Shown: positions 19,906-34,640 of the stretch, one piece after another
How the letters are laid out: each line of letters opens with the position of its first letter
Position numbering within the stretch: position 1 is the first letter of the stretch
Assembly: GCF_028551255.1 (NCBI RefSeq)
Contig: NZ_CP117029.1
Coordinates: 2,728,001 to 2,792,000, forward strand
Source: Vibrio tubiashii
GTDB lineage: Bacteria > Pseudomonadota > Gammaproteobacteria > Enterobacterales > Vibrionaceae
Reading direction: 5' to 3'
DNA: 64,000 nt
Program-made: the position numbers and the translations under genes
The notes under the pieces: model-generated
Told to the model about the DNA's origin: nothing
The model's database searches: none
Seen by the model: only the letters and a program-made list of their open reading frames with translations

Positions 19906-19932
19906 AAAAAAGCCCGTTTTTGCAAACGGGCT
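19906..19932 (-). terminator. Terminator between the first 5S and tRNA-Thr
   Basis: AGCCCGTTT / AAACGGGCT stem followed by six T on the minus strand, 17 bases past the first 5S. It would separate the core rRNA operon from the Thr-5S-Asp tail unless read through. Confidence 0.8.
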
Positions 19933-19948
19933 CTTTTATAAATTTAAA

Positions 19949-20065
19949 GCCTGGCGATGTCCTACTCTCACATGGGGAAGCCCCACACTACCATCGGCGC
20001 TAATTCGTTTCACTTCTGAGTTCGGCATGGAATCAGGTGGGTCCAAATCGCTATGGTCGCCAAGC
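19949..20065 (-). rRNA. rrf: 5S rRNA, proximal copy
   Basis: 117 bases with the same sequence as the distal copy over its whole length, directly downstream of 23S. Ends approximate. Confidence 0.95.
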
Positions 20066-20154
20066 AAATTCTTAAATTCGGAAAGCTGTTATTCTGTTCT
20101 CTACACATTCAATCTGTTCTTGCTTTGAGTCCATCAAAACCCTTTGGGTGTTGT

Positions 20155-23044
<2,890 letters not shown>

Positions 23045-23254
23045 ATACAACCCCAAAGGGTCTTCTGTTTAAACAACCAAAGTTGTCTGCATTTTTATAC
23101 ATGTGCAGACACGATTTTGCCGGACTCAAATTTCCAAGAACACTTGAATGTGTGTTGGTACCTAATTCAAAGAATTAGGATTTGAGAACTTTTAATTGAA
23201 TAACAACGCATCTCATAGAGATGGGGATTGTTGTTATTCGTCAGCTTTCCAAAT

Positions 23255-23265
23255 TGTTAAAGAGC
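23255..23265 (-). promoter_or_regulatory. boxA in the 16S-23S spacer
   Basis: GCTCTTTAACA on the minus strand, the rRNA antitermination boxA bound by NusB and S10, between tRNA-Ala and 23S. Confidence 0.8.
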
Positions 23266-23320
23266 TAGATTCATTTAAGAACCATTTTTAAATATTCTCT
23301 ATCGAGAAAACACTTAAAGA

Positions 23321-23396
23321 TGGTGGAGCTAAGCAGGATCGAACTGCTGACCTCCTGCGTGCAAGGCAGGCGCTCTCCCAGCTGAGCTATAGCCCC
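23321..23396 (-). tRNA. tRNA-Ala (TGC)
   Basis: 76 bases with CCA, anticodon loop CTTGCAC, in the 16S-23S spacer downstream of tRNA-Ile. Confidence 0.97.
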
Positions 23397-23439
23397 ATCA
23401 GGTGTTGATACTGTGTGCCAATTCTTCTGGGAGGAAGAT

Positions 23440-23516
23440 TGGTGGGTCTGAGTGGACTTGAACCACCGACCTCTCGCTTATCAGGCGAACGCTCTAACCA
23501 CCTGAGCTACAGACCC
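23440..23516 (-). tRNA. tRNA-Ile (GAT)
   Basis: 77 bases with CCA, acceptor GGGTCTG / CAGACCC, anticodon loop CTGATAA, in the 16S-23S spacer. Confidence 0.97.
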
Positions 23517-23582
23517 AGTATCGTCTCTTAACGTGTATAAACATATCAATCTGTGTGAACACTCATCGCAATAATCATCGTA

Positions 23583-25135
<1,553 letters not shown>

Positions 25136-25321
25136 AAGATTTTGTCGGCTCAATGAATACTGAACATTACATAAAGTAATGTTTGAATTGACTGTGCTGA
25201 ATCCGAAGATTCAATGGTCACTTCGTATCATTGAAACCTAAATTGATACCCCTCTTTATTTAGAGAAATATCTATTTGGATTATCATCAACGAGTGCCCA
25301 CACAGATTGATAGGTTTATAT

Positions 25322-25333
25322 TGTTAAAGAGCT
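25322..25333 (-). promoter_or_regulatory. boxA of the rRNA leader
   Basis: GCTCTTTAACA on the minus strand in the leader upstream of 16S, part of the antitermination signal. Confidence 0.78.
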
Positions 25334-25371
25334 TTGCTTTGTGAGATGTTTTTCTCTCAAAGCGGAGGTGC

Positions 25372-25399
25372 ATTCTAGCGAGTTAATTTGAAGAGTCAA
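25372..25399 (-). promoter_or_regulatory. rRNA operon promoter P2
   Basis: Minus strand -35 TTGACT and -10 TAGAAT with 16-base spacing, about 240 bases upstream of 16S. Confidence 0.8.
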
Positions 25400-25487
25400 A
25401 CACTTTTTCAAATTTATTTCTCAGAAGCTTTTCACCTCTCTGACTATCGCTGAAGCCTTGTGGCGTCTGCCGTGTCAGTGGGAGCGC

Positions 25488-25515
25488 ATTATAGGGAGTT
25501 CCATTTTTAAGGCAA
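25488..25515 (-). promoter_or_regulatory. rRNA operon promoter P1
   Basis: Minus strand -35 TTGCCT and perfect -10 TATAAT with 16-base spacing, followed by a GC-rich discriminator (GCGCTCCC) typical of stringently controlled promoters. An A/T-rich UP-element-like tract lies just upstream (25516-25545). Confidence 0.85.
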
Positions 25516-25539
25516 GCAAAAAAGTGCATTTTTTTCATA

Positions 25540-25574
25540 AAAAAAGCCTGACTGAACACTTATCAATCAGGCTT
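25540..25574 (-). terminator. Terminator after the HD-GYP gene
   Basis: AAAGCCTGA / TCAGGCTTT arms and a seven-base T-run on the minus strand, between the HD-GYP stop and rRNA P1, keeping the two units apart. Confidence 0.82.
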
Positions 25575-25635
25575 TGATTTACACCCATTTTACACTCAAC
25601 TTAACCAAGTGTTATCCACAAAATCCTGTGTATAA

Positions 25636-26898
25636 CTAGTCATCTGAGTCGAAGAAATAAGAAATTCGCGAGCGCGGGTTTAAGTACTCTCTCACTTTAT
25701 CTGGCAACTTGGTCGGTAGAATGGCATTAACTATCTTTATATCTTTCTCTGCCAAGTCGATAATCGGGGCTTGTGTTCTAGGAACTGACGGATCATAGAT
25801 CAGTACATTAGGGTGAAGGATGTTTTGCGCATTTACTGAAATCACCAAACCAACCATATCATTCGATAACTGGACCACCGTTCCTGGCGGATAGATTCCC
25901 ATAAACTTGATTAAGAGACTCAGGTTCTCATTGTTATAATGATGCTTACAGTTCTTATATAAGTGGGAAAGCGCAACATATGGAATCTTTTGCTCTGAAG
26001 GGATATTGCTATGACACAAATTATCATAAGCATTAGCCACAGAGACAATTTGAGTCAGTTCATCTATTTGTTCTTCTTTAAGACCTTCAGGATAACCTGA
26101 CCCATCGTTTAGCTCATGGTGCTGAGCAATCACGGTTCTGGCACTCTCGGGAAAGCTATCCATATTAGCCGCGATTTCCAAACCATACTTGGTATGTAAC
26201 TTAAGATAGTTTTTCTCAGGTTCCGTTAAAGGTGTCGGCTTACGTAATATTGCAGTGGGTACTTTTACTTTCCCCATGTCATGAAATAGAGAGGCAAAGG
26301 CTACCTCTTTAATCTGGTCCGCACTTAACTGCTTTGCCTTCGCGATCATCATTGCAACGACAGATACATTGAGAGAATGGAAATAGATGTCTTCAAACTC
26401 GCTCTTGCCATTCATAAGATGAAGCGTGACGTTATCATCACTCAACAGTTTATCGACTATATCGTTGACTAACTGGCTTGCTTCATCAACGGCTTGTTCA
26501 GGACGGTTACGAATCTTGTTCATCACCGCTCGCATTCTCGATAGAGAACGCTCAAACTCTTTTTCACAATTTATGACACGTCTACGATAAGCGCTGAGCT
26601 TTTCAATTCTATCTTGCTTTTCTTTCCACAGTTTTTGCGCCTCAAGATCGATTTCTTCATGCAGAACCAGCTCTACCCCCTCACTCACTTGTTCTTCAGC
26701 CACAGGCAGTGGCTGAGTATCACTCTGAGAAGGGTTAATAAAGACGTGTTTAATCCCCAAATGGCGAATCATGCGAATCTGGTCTTCGTCTTTTATCTTG
26801 AAACTATTAAATAAGAAGGGATGCTCATTCCATTTGACCGGAAGTCGAATATGCAACCCTGGCTGTAATCTATCTACTGTTATCTTGATGCTGGCCAC
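25636..26898 (-). CDS. HD-GYP domain c-di-GMP phosphodiesterase
   Basis: Probable hydrolase of cyclic di-GMP, 420 residues, with no membrane segment and therefore likely cytoplasmic. An N-terminal DUF3391-like domain (about 1-120: MASIKITVDRLQPGLHIRLP) is followed by the HD-GYP domain. The metal-binding HD is in FHDMGK (H206-D207), HH is at 260-261 and GYP at 268-270, so the catalytic set is complete. Which process it controls (motility, biofilm) is not shown by the neighbours: the rRNA operon lies downstream and a VOC protein upstream. Confidence 0.9.
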   Translation of the reverse strand: MASIKITVDRLQPGLHIRLPVKWNEHPFLFNSFKIKDEDQIRMIRHLGIKHVFINPSQSDTQPLPVAEEQVSEGVELVLHEEIDLEAQKLWKEKQDRIEKLSAYRRRVINCEKEFERSLSRMRAVMNKIRNRPEQAVDEASQLVNDIVDKLLSDDNVTLHLMNGKSEFEDIYFHSLNVSVVAMMIAKAKQLSADQIKEVAFASLFHDMGKVKVPTAILRKPTPLTEPEKNYLKLHTKYGLEIAANMDSFPESARTVIAQHHELNDGSGYPEGLKEEQIDELTQIVSVANAYDNLCHSNIPSEQKIPYVALSHLYKNCKHHYNNENLSLLIKFMGIYPPGTVVQLSNDMVGLVISVNAQNILHPNVLIYDPSVPRTQAPIIDLAEKDIKIVNAILPTKLPDKVREYLNPRSRISYFFDSDD

Positions 26899-27017
26899 GA
26901 TCTATATACAACTTATCTTTTACTAACCAATTTATAATTTTAGATGATTGAAAACCTGAATTCATCACGAATAAATGTTAATGAGAGATCAATAACGCGT
27001 CAGTTTGTGTCTTTTTG

Positions 27018-27425
27018 TTACCTGACTAGGTCACAGTTAAGTATCCAACGAACTCCAAATTTATCTTCAACTTTGCCAAAGCGAGCTCCCCAGGGCGCAT
27101 CGGCTAGTGGCATCATGATGTGTCCACCGTGGGACAACTTGTCAAAAACACGCGCCTGCTCGTCAAGGTCGCTCATCACAATAGCGAGCGCGATATTATT
27201 CCCACTACGCTCTTGAGCTAATATTCCGTCAGAGAGCATCAACTTCATGCCAAACGCTTCAAATTCCGCATGCATTACCCAGTTAGGGTCTGCTCCTTCT
27301 ATTTGTTGAGGAGCATCTTTAAATAACTGCTTAGTAACTACGACACCAGCAAAGCACTTGTGGTAAAAATCGAGCGCTTCTTCACAACGACCAGCAAAAA
27401 ATAAGTAAGGGGTAAGTTGGTACAT
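27018..27425 (-). CDS. VOC family protein, PhnB/YjdN-like
   Basis: A 135-residue vicinal-oxygen-chelate fold protein starting MYQLTPYLFFAGRCEEALDFY, the typical PhnB/YjdN N-terminus. HGGHIMMPLADAPWGARFG and DKFGVRWIL lie near the C-terminus. Members are often called 3-demethylubiquinone-9 3-methyltransferase-like, but true activity is unknown. Single gene on the minus strand between the HD-GYP protein and a chemoreceptor. Confidence 0.85.
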   Translation of the reverse strand: MYQLTPYLFFAGRCEEALDFYHKCFAGVVVTKQLFKDAPQQIEGADPNWVMHAEFEAFGMKLMLSDGILAQERSGNNIALAIVMSDLDEQARVFDKLSHGGHIMMPLADAPWGARFGKVEDKFGVRWILNCDLVR

Positions 27426-27548
27426 TCTCTATCTCCATGTTGTTACTTTAAAGATAGACAAACTTTTTCTAACTAGCAGAAAATTTTAGCTTTTTCAGTA
27501 AAAGCCGTTACTCAATGCCAAGAAATCAAATCCCGAACCTTTTAGCCA

Positions 27549-27572
27549 CAAACGTAAAAAAGACCGTACATT
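27549..27572 (-). terminator. Probable terminator after the chemoreceptor gene
   Basis: GGCCGT / ACGGTC short stem followed by six T on the minus strand, about 58 bases past the stop. Confidence 0.6.
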
Positions 27573-27629
27573 GACGGCCTTCATTAGAGATTTACTGGGC
27601 TTAGCCTATTTACCTAAATATAAATCTAA

Positions 27630-29543
27630 TTATTGCAGTTTAAATTTACGAACGATTGCTGATAACTGTTGATTACTTTGTGCTAAATCGACAGTGCTTG
27701 CCATCGTTTGAGAACTATTTGACGTCAGTTCATCAACCATCCCTTGGATTGTGGTCATATTTCGGCTTACTTCTTCAGTGACAGAGTTTTGCTGTTCAGC
27801 AGCTGTTGCGATCTCTAAGCCTAAATCATTGATACGTACAATTGAGCTCACCATCAAGTCTAGGCTTTCATTCACGTTTTCTGTGGTTTCAGCAGTTTTG
27901 TGGCATCGTTGCTTGGTTTCATCCATCGCTTTAACAACCGTTCTAGTCCCTTCATTAAGGTTGGCAAGCATGTTATTGATCTCAGATGTGCTTTGCTGAG
28001 TTCTGGCCGCCAGTGCTCTTACTTCATCAGCAACCACTGCAAATCCACGTCCTTGCTCACCTGCTCTTGCCGCTTCAATGGCAGCATTGAGCGCTAATAA
28101 GTTAGTCTGATCCGCGATTTCACCAATAACAGTAAGTACAGAGCCAATCTTCTGAGAGTCTTCGTTCATTGATTGAATACTGTTAGCCATGGCCTCAACT
28201 TCTTCAATCAAATCCGCCACGCTGCGCACTGCACTTGCAACCACCAGCTTTGACTGCTCGGCTTCGTCGTTAGTCACTTTGGTAAATTCCGCTGTCTGCG
28301 AAGCACTTTGCGCCACGCTTTCCGCAGTCGAACTCATCTCGTTCATTGCAGTGACAACTTGAGTCGTTTCCATCGCATGGGAAGTCAGGACTTGATCATT
28401 ACTTTCTGTCTGAGCATTCAGCAATTCAATATTGTCAGATATATGTTTAGAAGATTGAGACACTTCTATCATCATTGTTTGAAGGTTGCCTATGAAAGTA
28501 TTCACAGCCTGAGCGATCTGACCCAAGTCATCTTGAGTATTCACATCTAAGCGACGAGTTAAATCTCCGTTGCCTTGTGAGAGATCTAATACGGTACTTT
28601 TCAGAGCGAGTATTGGTCTATATGCGTAGCTTAGGATGGCAAAGAAAATGACGAAAGAAACGACCAATAAAGTCAGAGCAGTATAGAGGGATGTTTTAAG
28701 TGCCTCATCAACTTCTGCATAAGCAATAGACTTGTTAACACCAACTAGTAGGTGCCAACTAACTCCATCATCTAGTGGCAGAGTCTGGAAGAAGGCAACT
28801 TTTTCGACACCACCTAAGCTGTAATCCATCATACCTGAACTTTGTGACAACAAAGCATCAGTTAAAGGATTGAGGTCAGAGAAATCATACAACTGAGTTT
28901 CACCTGGTACATCGACTTCACCATTCGATGCGATGGTAAGACTCGTCTGATCATACAATCCCATCATTGCCCCTGGGAATGGTGCCTTCCTTACTAGCTC
29001 ATCAAGCAAACCTAATTCAATATCAGCTAACAGGACTCCTTTCAATTGACCTTGTGAGTAAAAAGGTTCAGCGACGCTCACCATTAAGCTCTTCGTTAAG
29101 GCATCACTATAAATGTCGGTAACAATTGTCGAACCTTTCTGCTTGGCCTTTTTGTACCAGTCACGAACCCTTGGATCATATTTTGTAAGATCCCTTTTAC
29201 CACTGTTATTACCGTAGGAACGTCCATCTTCATAGCCAACTAGTATGTCAGATGCTGGAGATGTATTAGCAATCTGCCTAATCATCAACAGAATCTGGGC
29301 ATCATTGTAATCGGGAACAAAGTCAGGTGCGTTCGACACCAAGCCAGATTTAATGGTATCTATCCAAGTCAAAATTGTGTCACTGGTCGTGCTAATTTTT
29401 AGCATCGAGTACTCATTCACTCGTTCATGGATGGACGAAGAGATTTGTCGATAAGAGAGGAAGCTGGATACTGTCAAAGACACCGTCAGTAATAGTATAA
29501 CGACGGCAATGATTCTTCCTTTAAAGCTATGCAGAACATTCAT
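27630..29543 (-). CDS. Methyl-accepting chemotaxis protein with Cache sensor
   Basis: A 637-residue chemoreceptor from the ATG at 29543; a GTG four codons upstream is possible. First membrane segment about 8-28 ([20 protein letters not shown]). A periplasmic dCache-type sensor follows (about 30-270, with [11 protein letters not shown] and [12 protein letters not shown]). The second membrane segment is about 275-300, then a HAMP domain and a signalling domain containing the hairpin tip [20 protein letters not shown] and [10 protein letters not shown]. The dCache class often binds amino acids or small metabolites; the ligand is unknown. Single gene, inner membrane. Confidence 0.93.
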   Translation of the reverse strand: MNVLHSFKGRIIAVVILLLTVSLTVSSFLSYRQISSSIHERVNEYSMLKISTTSDTILTWIDTIKSGLVSNAPDFVPDYNDAQILLMIRQIANTSPASDILVGYEDGRSYGNNSGKRDLTKYDPRVRDWYKKAKQKGSTIVTDIYSDALTKSLMVSVAEPFYSQGQLKGVLLADIELGLLDELVRKAPFPGAMMGLYDQTSLTIASNGEVDVPGETQLYDFSDLNPLTDALLSQSSGMMDYSLGGVEKVAFFQTLPLDDGVSWHLLVGVNKSIAYAEVDEALKTSLYTALTLLVVSFVIFFAILSYAYRPILALKSTVLDLSQGNGDLTRRLDVNTQDDLGQIAQAVNTFIGNLQTMMIEVSQSSKHISDNIELLNAQTESNDQVLTSHAMETTQVVTAMNEMSSTAESVAQSASQTAEFTKVTNDEAEQSKLVVASAVRSVADLIEEVEAMANSIQSMNEDSQKIGSVLTVIGEIADQTNLLALNAAIEAARAGEQGRGFAVVADEVRALAARTQQSTSEINNMLANLNEGTRTVVKAMDETKQRCHKTAETTENVNESLDLMVSSIVRINDLGLEIATAAEQQNSVTEEVSRNMTTIQGMVDELTSNSSQTMASTVDLAQSNQQLSAIVRKFKLQ

Positions 29544-30002
29544 ATCATTTACCACTGTTTTATAAATGAGACGAATGTAACACCATGATTAAGTAATGCT
29601 CGCTATTTGCATTCAACTTTTAATATTGATCACACTATTAACAAACCTAACAACATACTGATAAGTTATTGTAAATATTGATTATTAAGCACTAGATAGT
29701 GTGGGAGTTTGAATTTTTGGCCCCGTAGATTGCAATGAGCCTGAATACTCCATCAATAGTGGGAATGTCACCCCTATATTTGACAGACCAGCAGAGCGGT
29801 AAAAAGCTTGTTTTGTTTCGGTATTTCGTTAGTTGGACTAGAGTTAAATAGGCTAGCCCTTTGGAATTAGCTAGTTTGCGAAAGAGCCGAAGAAAATTAT
29901 AAAGCTCTCAAGAAGTCGGTCGAAGGAAAGTAGATTCAGCAACGATAGTTCAACAAGGGTGCTTGAACAACGCTGCTCAGTAGATATAAGCCCCAAAACG
30001 AC
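29544..30002. other. Intergenic region with no gene seen
   Basis: About 460 bases of moderately AT-rich DNA between the chemoreceptor promoter side and tRNA-Leu. I find no convincing frame, RNA or repeat in it. The near part holds the chemoreceptor promoter. Confidence 0.5.
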
Positions 30003-30029
30003 GAAAGCCCTGCTAAAGCAGAGCTTTCT
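30003..30029 (-). terminator. Terminator after tRNA-Leu
   Basis: GAAAGCTCTGCT / AGCAGGGCTTTC stem on the minus strand, just beyond the tRNA 3' end. Confidence 0.7.
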
Positions 30030-30034
30030 AAATA

Positions 30035-30119
30035 TGGTACCGGTGGGCGGACTTGAACCGCCACGCCCGAAGGCAACGGATTTTGAATCCGTCGTGTATA
30101 CCAATTTCACCACACCGGC
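30035..30119 (-). tRNA. tRNA-Leu (CAA)
   Basis: 85 bases with CCA, acceptor GCCGGTG / CACCGGT (one wobble), anticodon loop TTCAAAA, and the long class II variable arm TTGCCTTCGGGCGTGG. Confidence 0.95.
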
Positions 30120-30376
30120 ATCTTAGGACTTTGTCCTTTGATGCTTCGCATTATACGTATGCATTTAAGCTCTGCAAGGAGAAAAACCTTAGATAACCGT
30201 TGTTTGCTGATAATTTCGCCACGTTTCTGCGATTTTTGTCTTGTTCGTTGAGTTTGTAGGTGTTTTGAGGCGTCTCTTTAGGACAGCAATATGACCGAAG
30301 GTAAGTGTTATTGAGCTTCTGTAAAAGGAGAAAAGCTCAGTAACCTTAAGTATGATTCTCACAAGAGGCGTAACTC

Positions 30377-31147
30377 ATGAGATTGTTGAATGCCCAACTA
30401 TTTGTTTTTAGTTTGCTCTACTCTACTTTCATTTCCGCTACCACGATAACCCTTGCTTATTCCGACATCGAGTCTTATCCGTATCAACTTGGTAACGGCA
30501 ACTATACTCCAGAGCCTCCTGGTTTATCTTTAGATATCCTCAATCAAGTCGCCGCGCAATTAAACATAAAGATAAAGTACTTTCGATTACCAGGGAAAAG
30601 AGTACTAGAGTACATCGAGAGCGGTGAAGTCGATGGTGGATTTATATTTTCCTACAACCCGACTAGAGCCCAATACGCACAATACCCGATGAAAGGCGCA
30701 CTTCCAGATGGTGAAAAGCGTATCGCAACACTGGGATACTATTTTTATAAGCTCAAAGGACAACCTCTTGAGTGGGACGGTGCAAATTTCTCAAAACTTG
30801 AAAACAATTTCATCGCGGCACATCTTGGATTTTCAATCACGAGTAAACTAAAACAAAATAATATCAAAGTGCATGAAGCAAAAACCACAGAGCAGCTTTT
30901 TGCGATGCTCAGATCACGTAGAATAGAAGCCATTGCAATCCAAAACACCATCGCTCAAGAATACCTTAGAGATAAACCATGGTCTGATGAAATCGAACAA
31001 GTTCTTCCCGCGATTACGACTAAAGATTACTTCCTTATTTTTAACCAGAGTTTTGCTAATTCTAGTCCGGACTTAGTGAATCAAATATGGCTAGTCATCA
31101 GTGAAATCAGAGATAAAGTGGTATCAGAGAAAAATGACAAATACTGA
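30377..31147 (+). CDS. Periplasmic solute-binding-like protein (SBP family 3 fold)
   Basis: A 256-residue exported protein with a signal peptide (MRLLNAQLFVFSLLYSTFISA) and the two-lobe family 3 layout: ITLAYSDIESYPYQLGNG, GLSLDILNQVAAQLNIKIKY and GEVDGGFIFSYNPTRAQYAQYP. Family members bind amino acids or act as sensor-like orphan proteins. No permease or ATPase gene is adjacent, so an orphan binding protein is likely and transport is not shown. The ribosome-binding site is weak. Confidence 0.8.
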   Translation: MRLLNAQLFVFSLLYSTFISATTITLAYSDIESYPYQLGNGNYTPEPPGLSLDILNQVAAQLNIKIKYFRLPGKRVLEYIESGEVDGGFIFSYNPTRAQYAQYPMKGALPDGEKRIATLGYYFYKLKGQPLEWDGANFSKLENNFIAAHLGFSITSKLKQNNIKVHEAKTTEQLFAMLRSRRIEAIAIQNTIAQEYLRDKPWSDEIEQVLPAITTKDYFLIFNQSFANSSPDLVNQIWLVISEIRDKVVSEKNDKY

Positions 31148-31270
31148 TGTTATGATGATTATCCATTGCTCTCACTTCACGAATTGAAAAGTCTGTGGGC
31201 AAACTCTCTTTTCAGCGCTTTAGGGACACTATATTCTGTCGGCTTATTTTGTTTTAAGTAAGTGAGAGTT

Positions 31271-31747
31271 ATGTCTGCAACAGAGGCATTGCCACCAGCA
31301 GGGCTTTTTCGCCGCCTTGGTGCGCTGTTATATGATGGATTAATTATCATTGCCGTAGAAATGATGGCGGCGGGTGTTGTCGTCGCAATTTTACATGCAT
31401 TGATGGCAGTGGGACTATTTGGCCTTGGTGGTTTTGAGGATGTCAGTGATTTCCTAACTAATCATCCAATTTGGAGCCCTGTTTATACTGCTTACTTAGC
31501 CTTTGTTTGGATCTACTTCTTTGTCTTTTTCTGGACTCGCGCAGGCCAAACGTTGGGGATGCGAGCATGGAAACTGCACATGCGCAGTAATGATGGTTCT
31601 CCGGTGACTGTGACTCAGGCGCTGATTCGCATTGGCACTTCCGGTTTTGGCCTAGCGAATTTAACTGTACCAATCGACCCTAAAAAACGCGGTTTTCACG
31701 ATATTTGGGCCAAAACCCAAGTCGTCGTACTACCAAAAGCCAACTAG
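31271..31747 (+). CDS. RDD family membrane protein
   Basis: A 158-residue inner-membrane protein with the family start FRRLGALLYDGLIIIAVEM (the R..D pattern in the first segment) and two to three hydrophobic segments (about 22-50, 75-95). It also has GQTLGMRAWKLHM and KKRGFHDIWAKTQVVVL. RDD proteins are proposed transporters or ion antiporters; the role here is unknown. The ATG at 31271 is preferred to a GTG at 31262, which would itself be the ribosome-binding region (GTGAGAGTT). Confidence 0.85.
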   Translation: MSATEALPPAGLFRRLGALLYDGLIIIAVEMMAAGVVVAILHALMAVGLFGLGGFEDVSDFLTNHPIWSPVYTAYLAFVWIYFFVFFWTRAGQTLGMRAWKLHMRSNDGSPVTVTQALIRIGTSGFGLANLTVPIDPKKRGFHDIWAKTQVVVLPKAN

Positions 31748-31768
31748 CGTCTGGTTAAGTACATACAA

Positions 31769-31795
31769 AAAGGGAAAGCTAAACGCTTTCCCTTT
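31769..31795. terminator. Bidirectional terminator between the RDD gene and luxS
   Basis: AAAGGGAAAGC / GCTTTCCCTTT perfect 11-bp stem with a TAAAC-type loop between convergent genes. Confidence 0.85.
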
Positions 31796-31811
31796 CGCTT
31801 TAAATCGATCG

Positions 31812-32330
31812 CTAGTCTATTTTAAGCTCTTTTAGCATCTCTTCAGGCAGCGCTAGCTCATCATTTCTGTTAACTGAAACTCCGGCAGCAAGAATAGCTT
31901 CAGCAATCTGTTTCGCTTCATCTAGCGAGTGCATAGCCGCCGTACCACATTGGTACTCATTCAGCTCTGGGATTTTGTTCTGGCTTTCAACTTTTAACAC
32001 ATCTTGCATTGCAGATAGCCAAGCATCGGCAACTTGCTGCTCTTGCGGCGTACCAATCAGGCTCATGTAAAAACCTGTACGACAGCCCATTGGAGAAATA
32101 TCGATAATTTCTACAGCATCACCATTCAAGTGATTACGCATAAAGCCCGCGTAAAGGTGCTCTAGAGTGTGAATACCTCTTTCTGACAGGATATCTTTAT
32201 TTGGTGCGGTAAAGCGTAGATCAAACACCGTAATGGTGTCACCTTTTGGTGTCGTCATGGTCTTTGCCACACGAACGGCAGGTGCATTCATACGTGTGTG
32301 GTCTACGGTAAAACTATCTAGTAACGGCAT
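31812..32330 (-). CDS. luxS: S-ribosylhomocysteine lyase LuxS
   Basis: Cleaves S-ribosylhomocysteine to homocysteine and DPD, the precursor of autoinducer 2, in the activated methyl cycle. The 172-residue length is exact for the family. The metal ligands H54 and H58 (HTLEH) and C128, and the catalytic C83 in GCRTGFY, are all present. A good ribosome-binding site (GGAGAAGTATA) precedes the ATG. It is downstream of gshA and a lipoprotein gene on the same strand, the usual Vibrio neighbourhood. Confidence 0.98.
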   Translation of the reverse strand: MPLLDSFTVDHTRMNAPAVRVAKTMTTPKGDTITVFDLRFTAPNKDILSERGIHTLEHLYAGFMRNHLNGDAVEIIDISPMGCRTGFYMSLIGTPQEQQVADAWLSAMQDVLKVESQNKIPELNEYQCGTAAMHSLDEAKQIAEAILAAGVSVNRNDELALPEEMLKELKID

Positions 32331-32354
32331 TATACTTCTCCATGTTTACTGCTC

Positions 32355-32954
32355 TTAAAAGAACCAGCTTCTGTTATCTTCTAATTCTTGTCGGCACTGC
32401 TTAAGCTGCCAACCATAATCCTTTGCTTGCTGCTCCACTTTACGAGCAACTTTCACCAATGAGGGCTTACTTTGGTAGCTTTTTCTTTTAAAGCCTCCCC
32501 GCCCTTCATGATAAGCGAGATACTGATTGTAAGCATCCCACTTAGATACGCCCAACTGCTTTTGGGTGGCATCCGTATACCAACCAACGAACATCATTGC
32601 GTCTGAAAAATCGGTTCTCGAACCACCATGATTGGTCGCCTTCTGAAAATCTTCCCATGCAGGGTCTTGAGCCTGCGCATAACCATAAGCACTGCTCACA
32701 CGGCCCCAAGGAATGATGCCTAGAATATAGTCTTTCGGCGGTCTGGCATCATGGCGATAGCTGCTTTCTTGCTTGATAAACGCCATGGCGACCTGAATAG
32801 GGGTTCCCCACTCTTCTTGCATGTCTAGCGCATCATCATACCAATCTGGTTTTTCACGAAATATTTCGCACAGGTTGGTCTGATTTTTTGGTGGCGCAGT
32901 GGCACAACCACCTAACACCACCAAACTAAGGATGACAACTAACGTCCTTATCAC
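32355..32954 (-). CDS. Lipoprotein with a lytic-transglycosylase-like (SLT) fold
   Basis: A 199-residue outer-membrane lipoprotein candidate. The signal sequence MIRTLVVILSLVVLGGC ends in the lipobox LGGC (Cys17). The SLT-like domain has IKQESSYRHDARP, with the likely catalytic Glu near residue 63. SAYGYAQAQDPAWEDF and NQYLAYHEGRGGF complete the domain. It likely cleaves or binds peptidoglycan. The start codon is GTG with AAGGTAGCAAA ahead of it. It lies between gshA (9 bases) and luxS (24 bases), so these three are probably one operon. Confidence 0.82.
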   Translation of the reverse strand: MIRTLVVILSLVVLGGCATAPPKNQTNLCEIFREKPDWYDDALDMQEEWGTPIQVAMAFIKQESSYRHDARPPKDYILGIIPWGRVSSAYGYAQAQDPAWEDFQKATNHGGSRTDFSDAMMFVGWYTDATQKQLGVSKWDAYNQYLAYHEGRGGFKRKSYQSKPSLVKVARKVEQQAKDYGWQLKQCRQELEDNRSWFF

Positions 32955-32963
32955 TTTGCTACC

Positions 32964-34532
32964 TTAAGCTTTTAAGTAAGCGAAATACTCTTCGAGGAAC
33001 TCATCAAAGCTCTGTTTGTCTGCCGCTTCTACTTCTGTCTGGGCAACACGAGAACGCTCTACTTCTTGCTCCATCTCAGACTCACTATAGAGACGATACT
33101 GATGCCCTAGATGCTGCTGACGGTACTCTTTACCAAATTCACAGCCAACTTTACCTAAACCACCAAAGCGCTTGGTATCTTCAAGTAACTGACCAGAAAT
33201 AGTTTGCTCTGGATTATCAATCCACGAAAGCAGTTTATAACAAACCGCCTGATATTCGTTACCACCATTCGCCGCATCCATTTTCTCAGCGATTTGGGCC
33301 AACTCCACAAACACACGTTTTGCCCAATCTTGTAGCGTTAGAATCTCACCTTTACAACCGATTTGCAGCTCTAAGCCATGTTTACGGCCTTCTACGATCA
33401 CTTTATTCCAGTTCTCGCGCCAGCAAGCCTGTTCGCAGTGATCCATCGGCTCTGATTCTGTTAACGCTGCCCATGTTAAAAATAGATCTAAGAAGCGAAC
33501 TTGATCCTCATTGATACCAATTGAGCTATATGGGTTTACATCAAGAGAGCGAACTTCGATATATTCCACACCACCACGAGCTAACGCTTCTGATGGTTTT
33601 TCGCCTGACTTAGCCACACGCTTAGGACGAATTGGTGCATAAAGCTCATTTTCGATCTGGAGTACATTGCTATTAAGCTGACGATACTCACCTTCAACCT
33701 TAACGCCGATTTCCGCAAACTCTGGCGACGGGGTACGAATCGCTTTGTTCAACCCTTCCAAATATTCGTCGAGGCTATTGAAGCCAATCTTGAGGGCACT
33801 TTGCGCACTGTTGGTGTAACCCAGATCGCTCAAGCGTAATGAGGTCGCATGAGGTAGGTACAGCGTGCCGCCAATACTTTCAAATGGTAATTTGGTTTCA
33901 CGCCCTTGAATAAATGAACCACACAGAGCCGGAGAAGCGCCAAAGAAGTAAGGAATTAACCAGCCGAAACGGTAGTAGTTTCGGATCAGACCGAAATAAG
34001 CCTCAGACTTGCTATCTTGTCTGTCTTCATCGCTTTGCTCACCAAACAACTGATCCCAAAAAGACTCAGGGAATGAAAAATTAAAATGAACACCAGAGAT
34101 AATTTGCATCAAGCTGCCGTAGCGATGCTTGAGACCTTCTCGATACAGGGTTTTCATTTTTCCAGAGTTAGAAGAACCGTACTGCGCTAGATTGATGTCA
34201 TCTTCACTGCCAACGTAACAAGGCATAGAAAGTGGCCACATTTTCTCTTCACCCAATTTAGTTTGAGTAAAGTGATGAATGTCCTCTAGCTGAGCAGTTA
34301 GGGTGGAAATGTTGCTTGATACAGGCGTAATAAACTCCAGCAGCGACTCAGAAAAGTCAGTGGTGATCCAGTTATTGGCGTAAGCCGAGCCTAGCTCCAC
34401 CGGATGAGGGGTTGTTGCGAGGTGACCATCTTGGTGGTATCGCAGCGTCTCACGCTCCACACCACGTCCAAAACTCTTAAATACTTCTTGGTTTTGTGCA
34501 ACTCGCTCCAGTCGCGCAGCAAATTCAGTCAA
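32964..34532 (-). CDS. gshA: Glutamate--cysteine ligase
   Basis: First enzyme of glutathione synthesis, ATP-dependent, 522 residues, close to E. coli GshA (518). Blocks typical of the proteobacterial class are [48 protein letters not shown] and [15 protein letters not shown]. The start codon is TTG (at 34532), matching the family N-terminus; E. coli gshA also uses TTG. No strong ribosome-binding site is seen, so translation may be weak. First gene of the gshA-lipoprotein-luxS group. Confidence 0.96.
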   Translation of the reverse strand: MTEFAARLERVAQNQEVFKSFGRGVERETLRYHQDGHLATTPHPVELGSAYANNWITTDFSESLLEFITPVSSNISTLTAQLEDIHHFTQTKLGEEKMWPLSMPCYVGSEDDINLAQYGSSNSGKMKTLYREGLKHRYGSLMQIISGVHFNFSFPESFWDQLFGEQSDEDRQDSKSEAYFGLIRNYYRFGWLIPYFFGASPALCGSFIQGRETKLPFESIGGTLYLPHATSLRLSDLGYTNSAQSALKIGFNSLDEYLEGLNKAIRTPSPEFAEIGVKVEGEYRQLNSNVLQIENELYAPIRPKRVAKSGEKPSEALARGGVEYIEVRSLDVNPYSSIGINEDQVRFLDLFLTWAALTESEPMDHCEQACWRENWNKVIVEGRKHGLELQIGCKGEILTLQDWAKRVFVELAQIAEKMDAANGGNEYQAVCYKLLSWIDNPEQTISGQLLEDTKRFGGLGKVGCEFGKEYRQQHLGHQYRLYSESEMEQEVERSRVAQTEVEAADKQSFDEFLEEYFAYLKA

Positions 34533-34591
34533 AATGAGGTTCGCTTATATCTGTAGTTCGGTTGTGATACCAAACTGGCTAAACAAATTAT

Positions 34592-34615
34592 AAAGGGTGA
34601 CCAAAATCACCCTTT
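34592..34615 (-). terminator. Terminator after the M16 peptidase gene
   Basis: AAAGGGTGA / TCACCCTTT stem with loop TTTTGG on the minus strand; the T-run is short. Confidence 0.65.
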
Positions 34616-34640
34616 AGCTATGCACTATGTTATGTGTACT

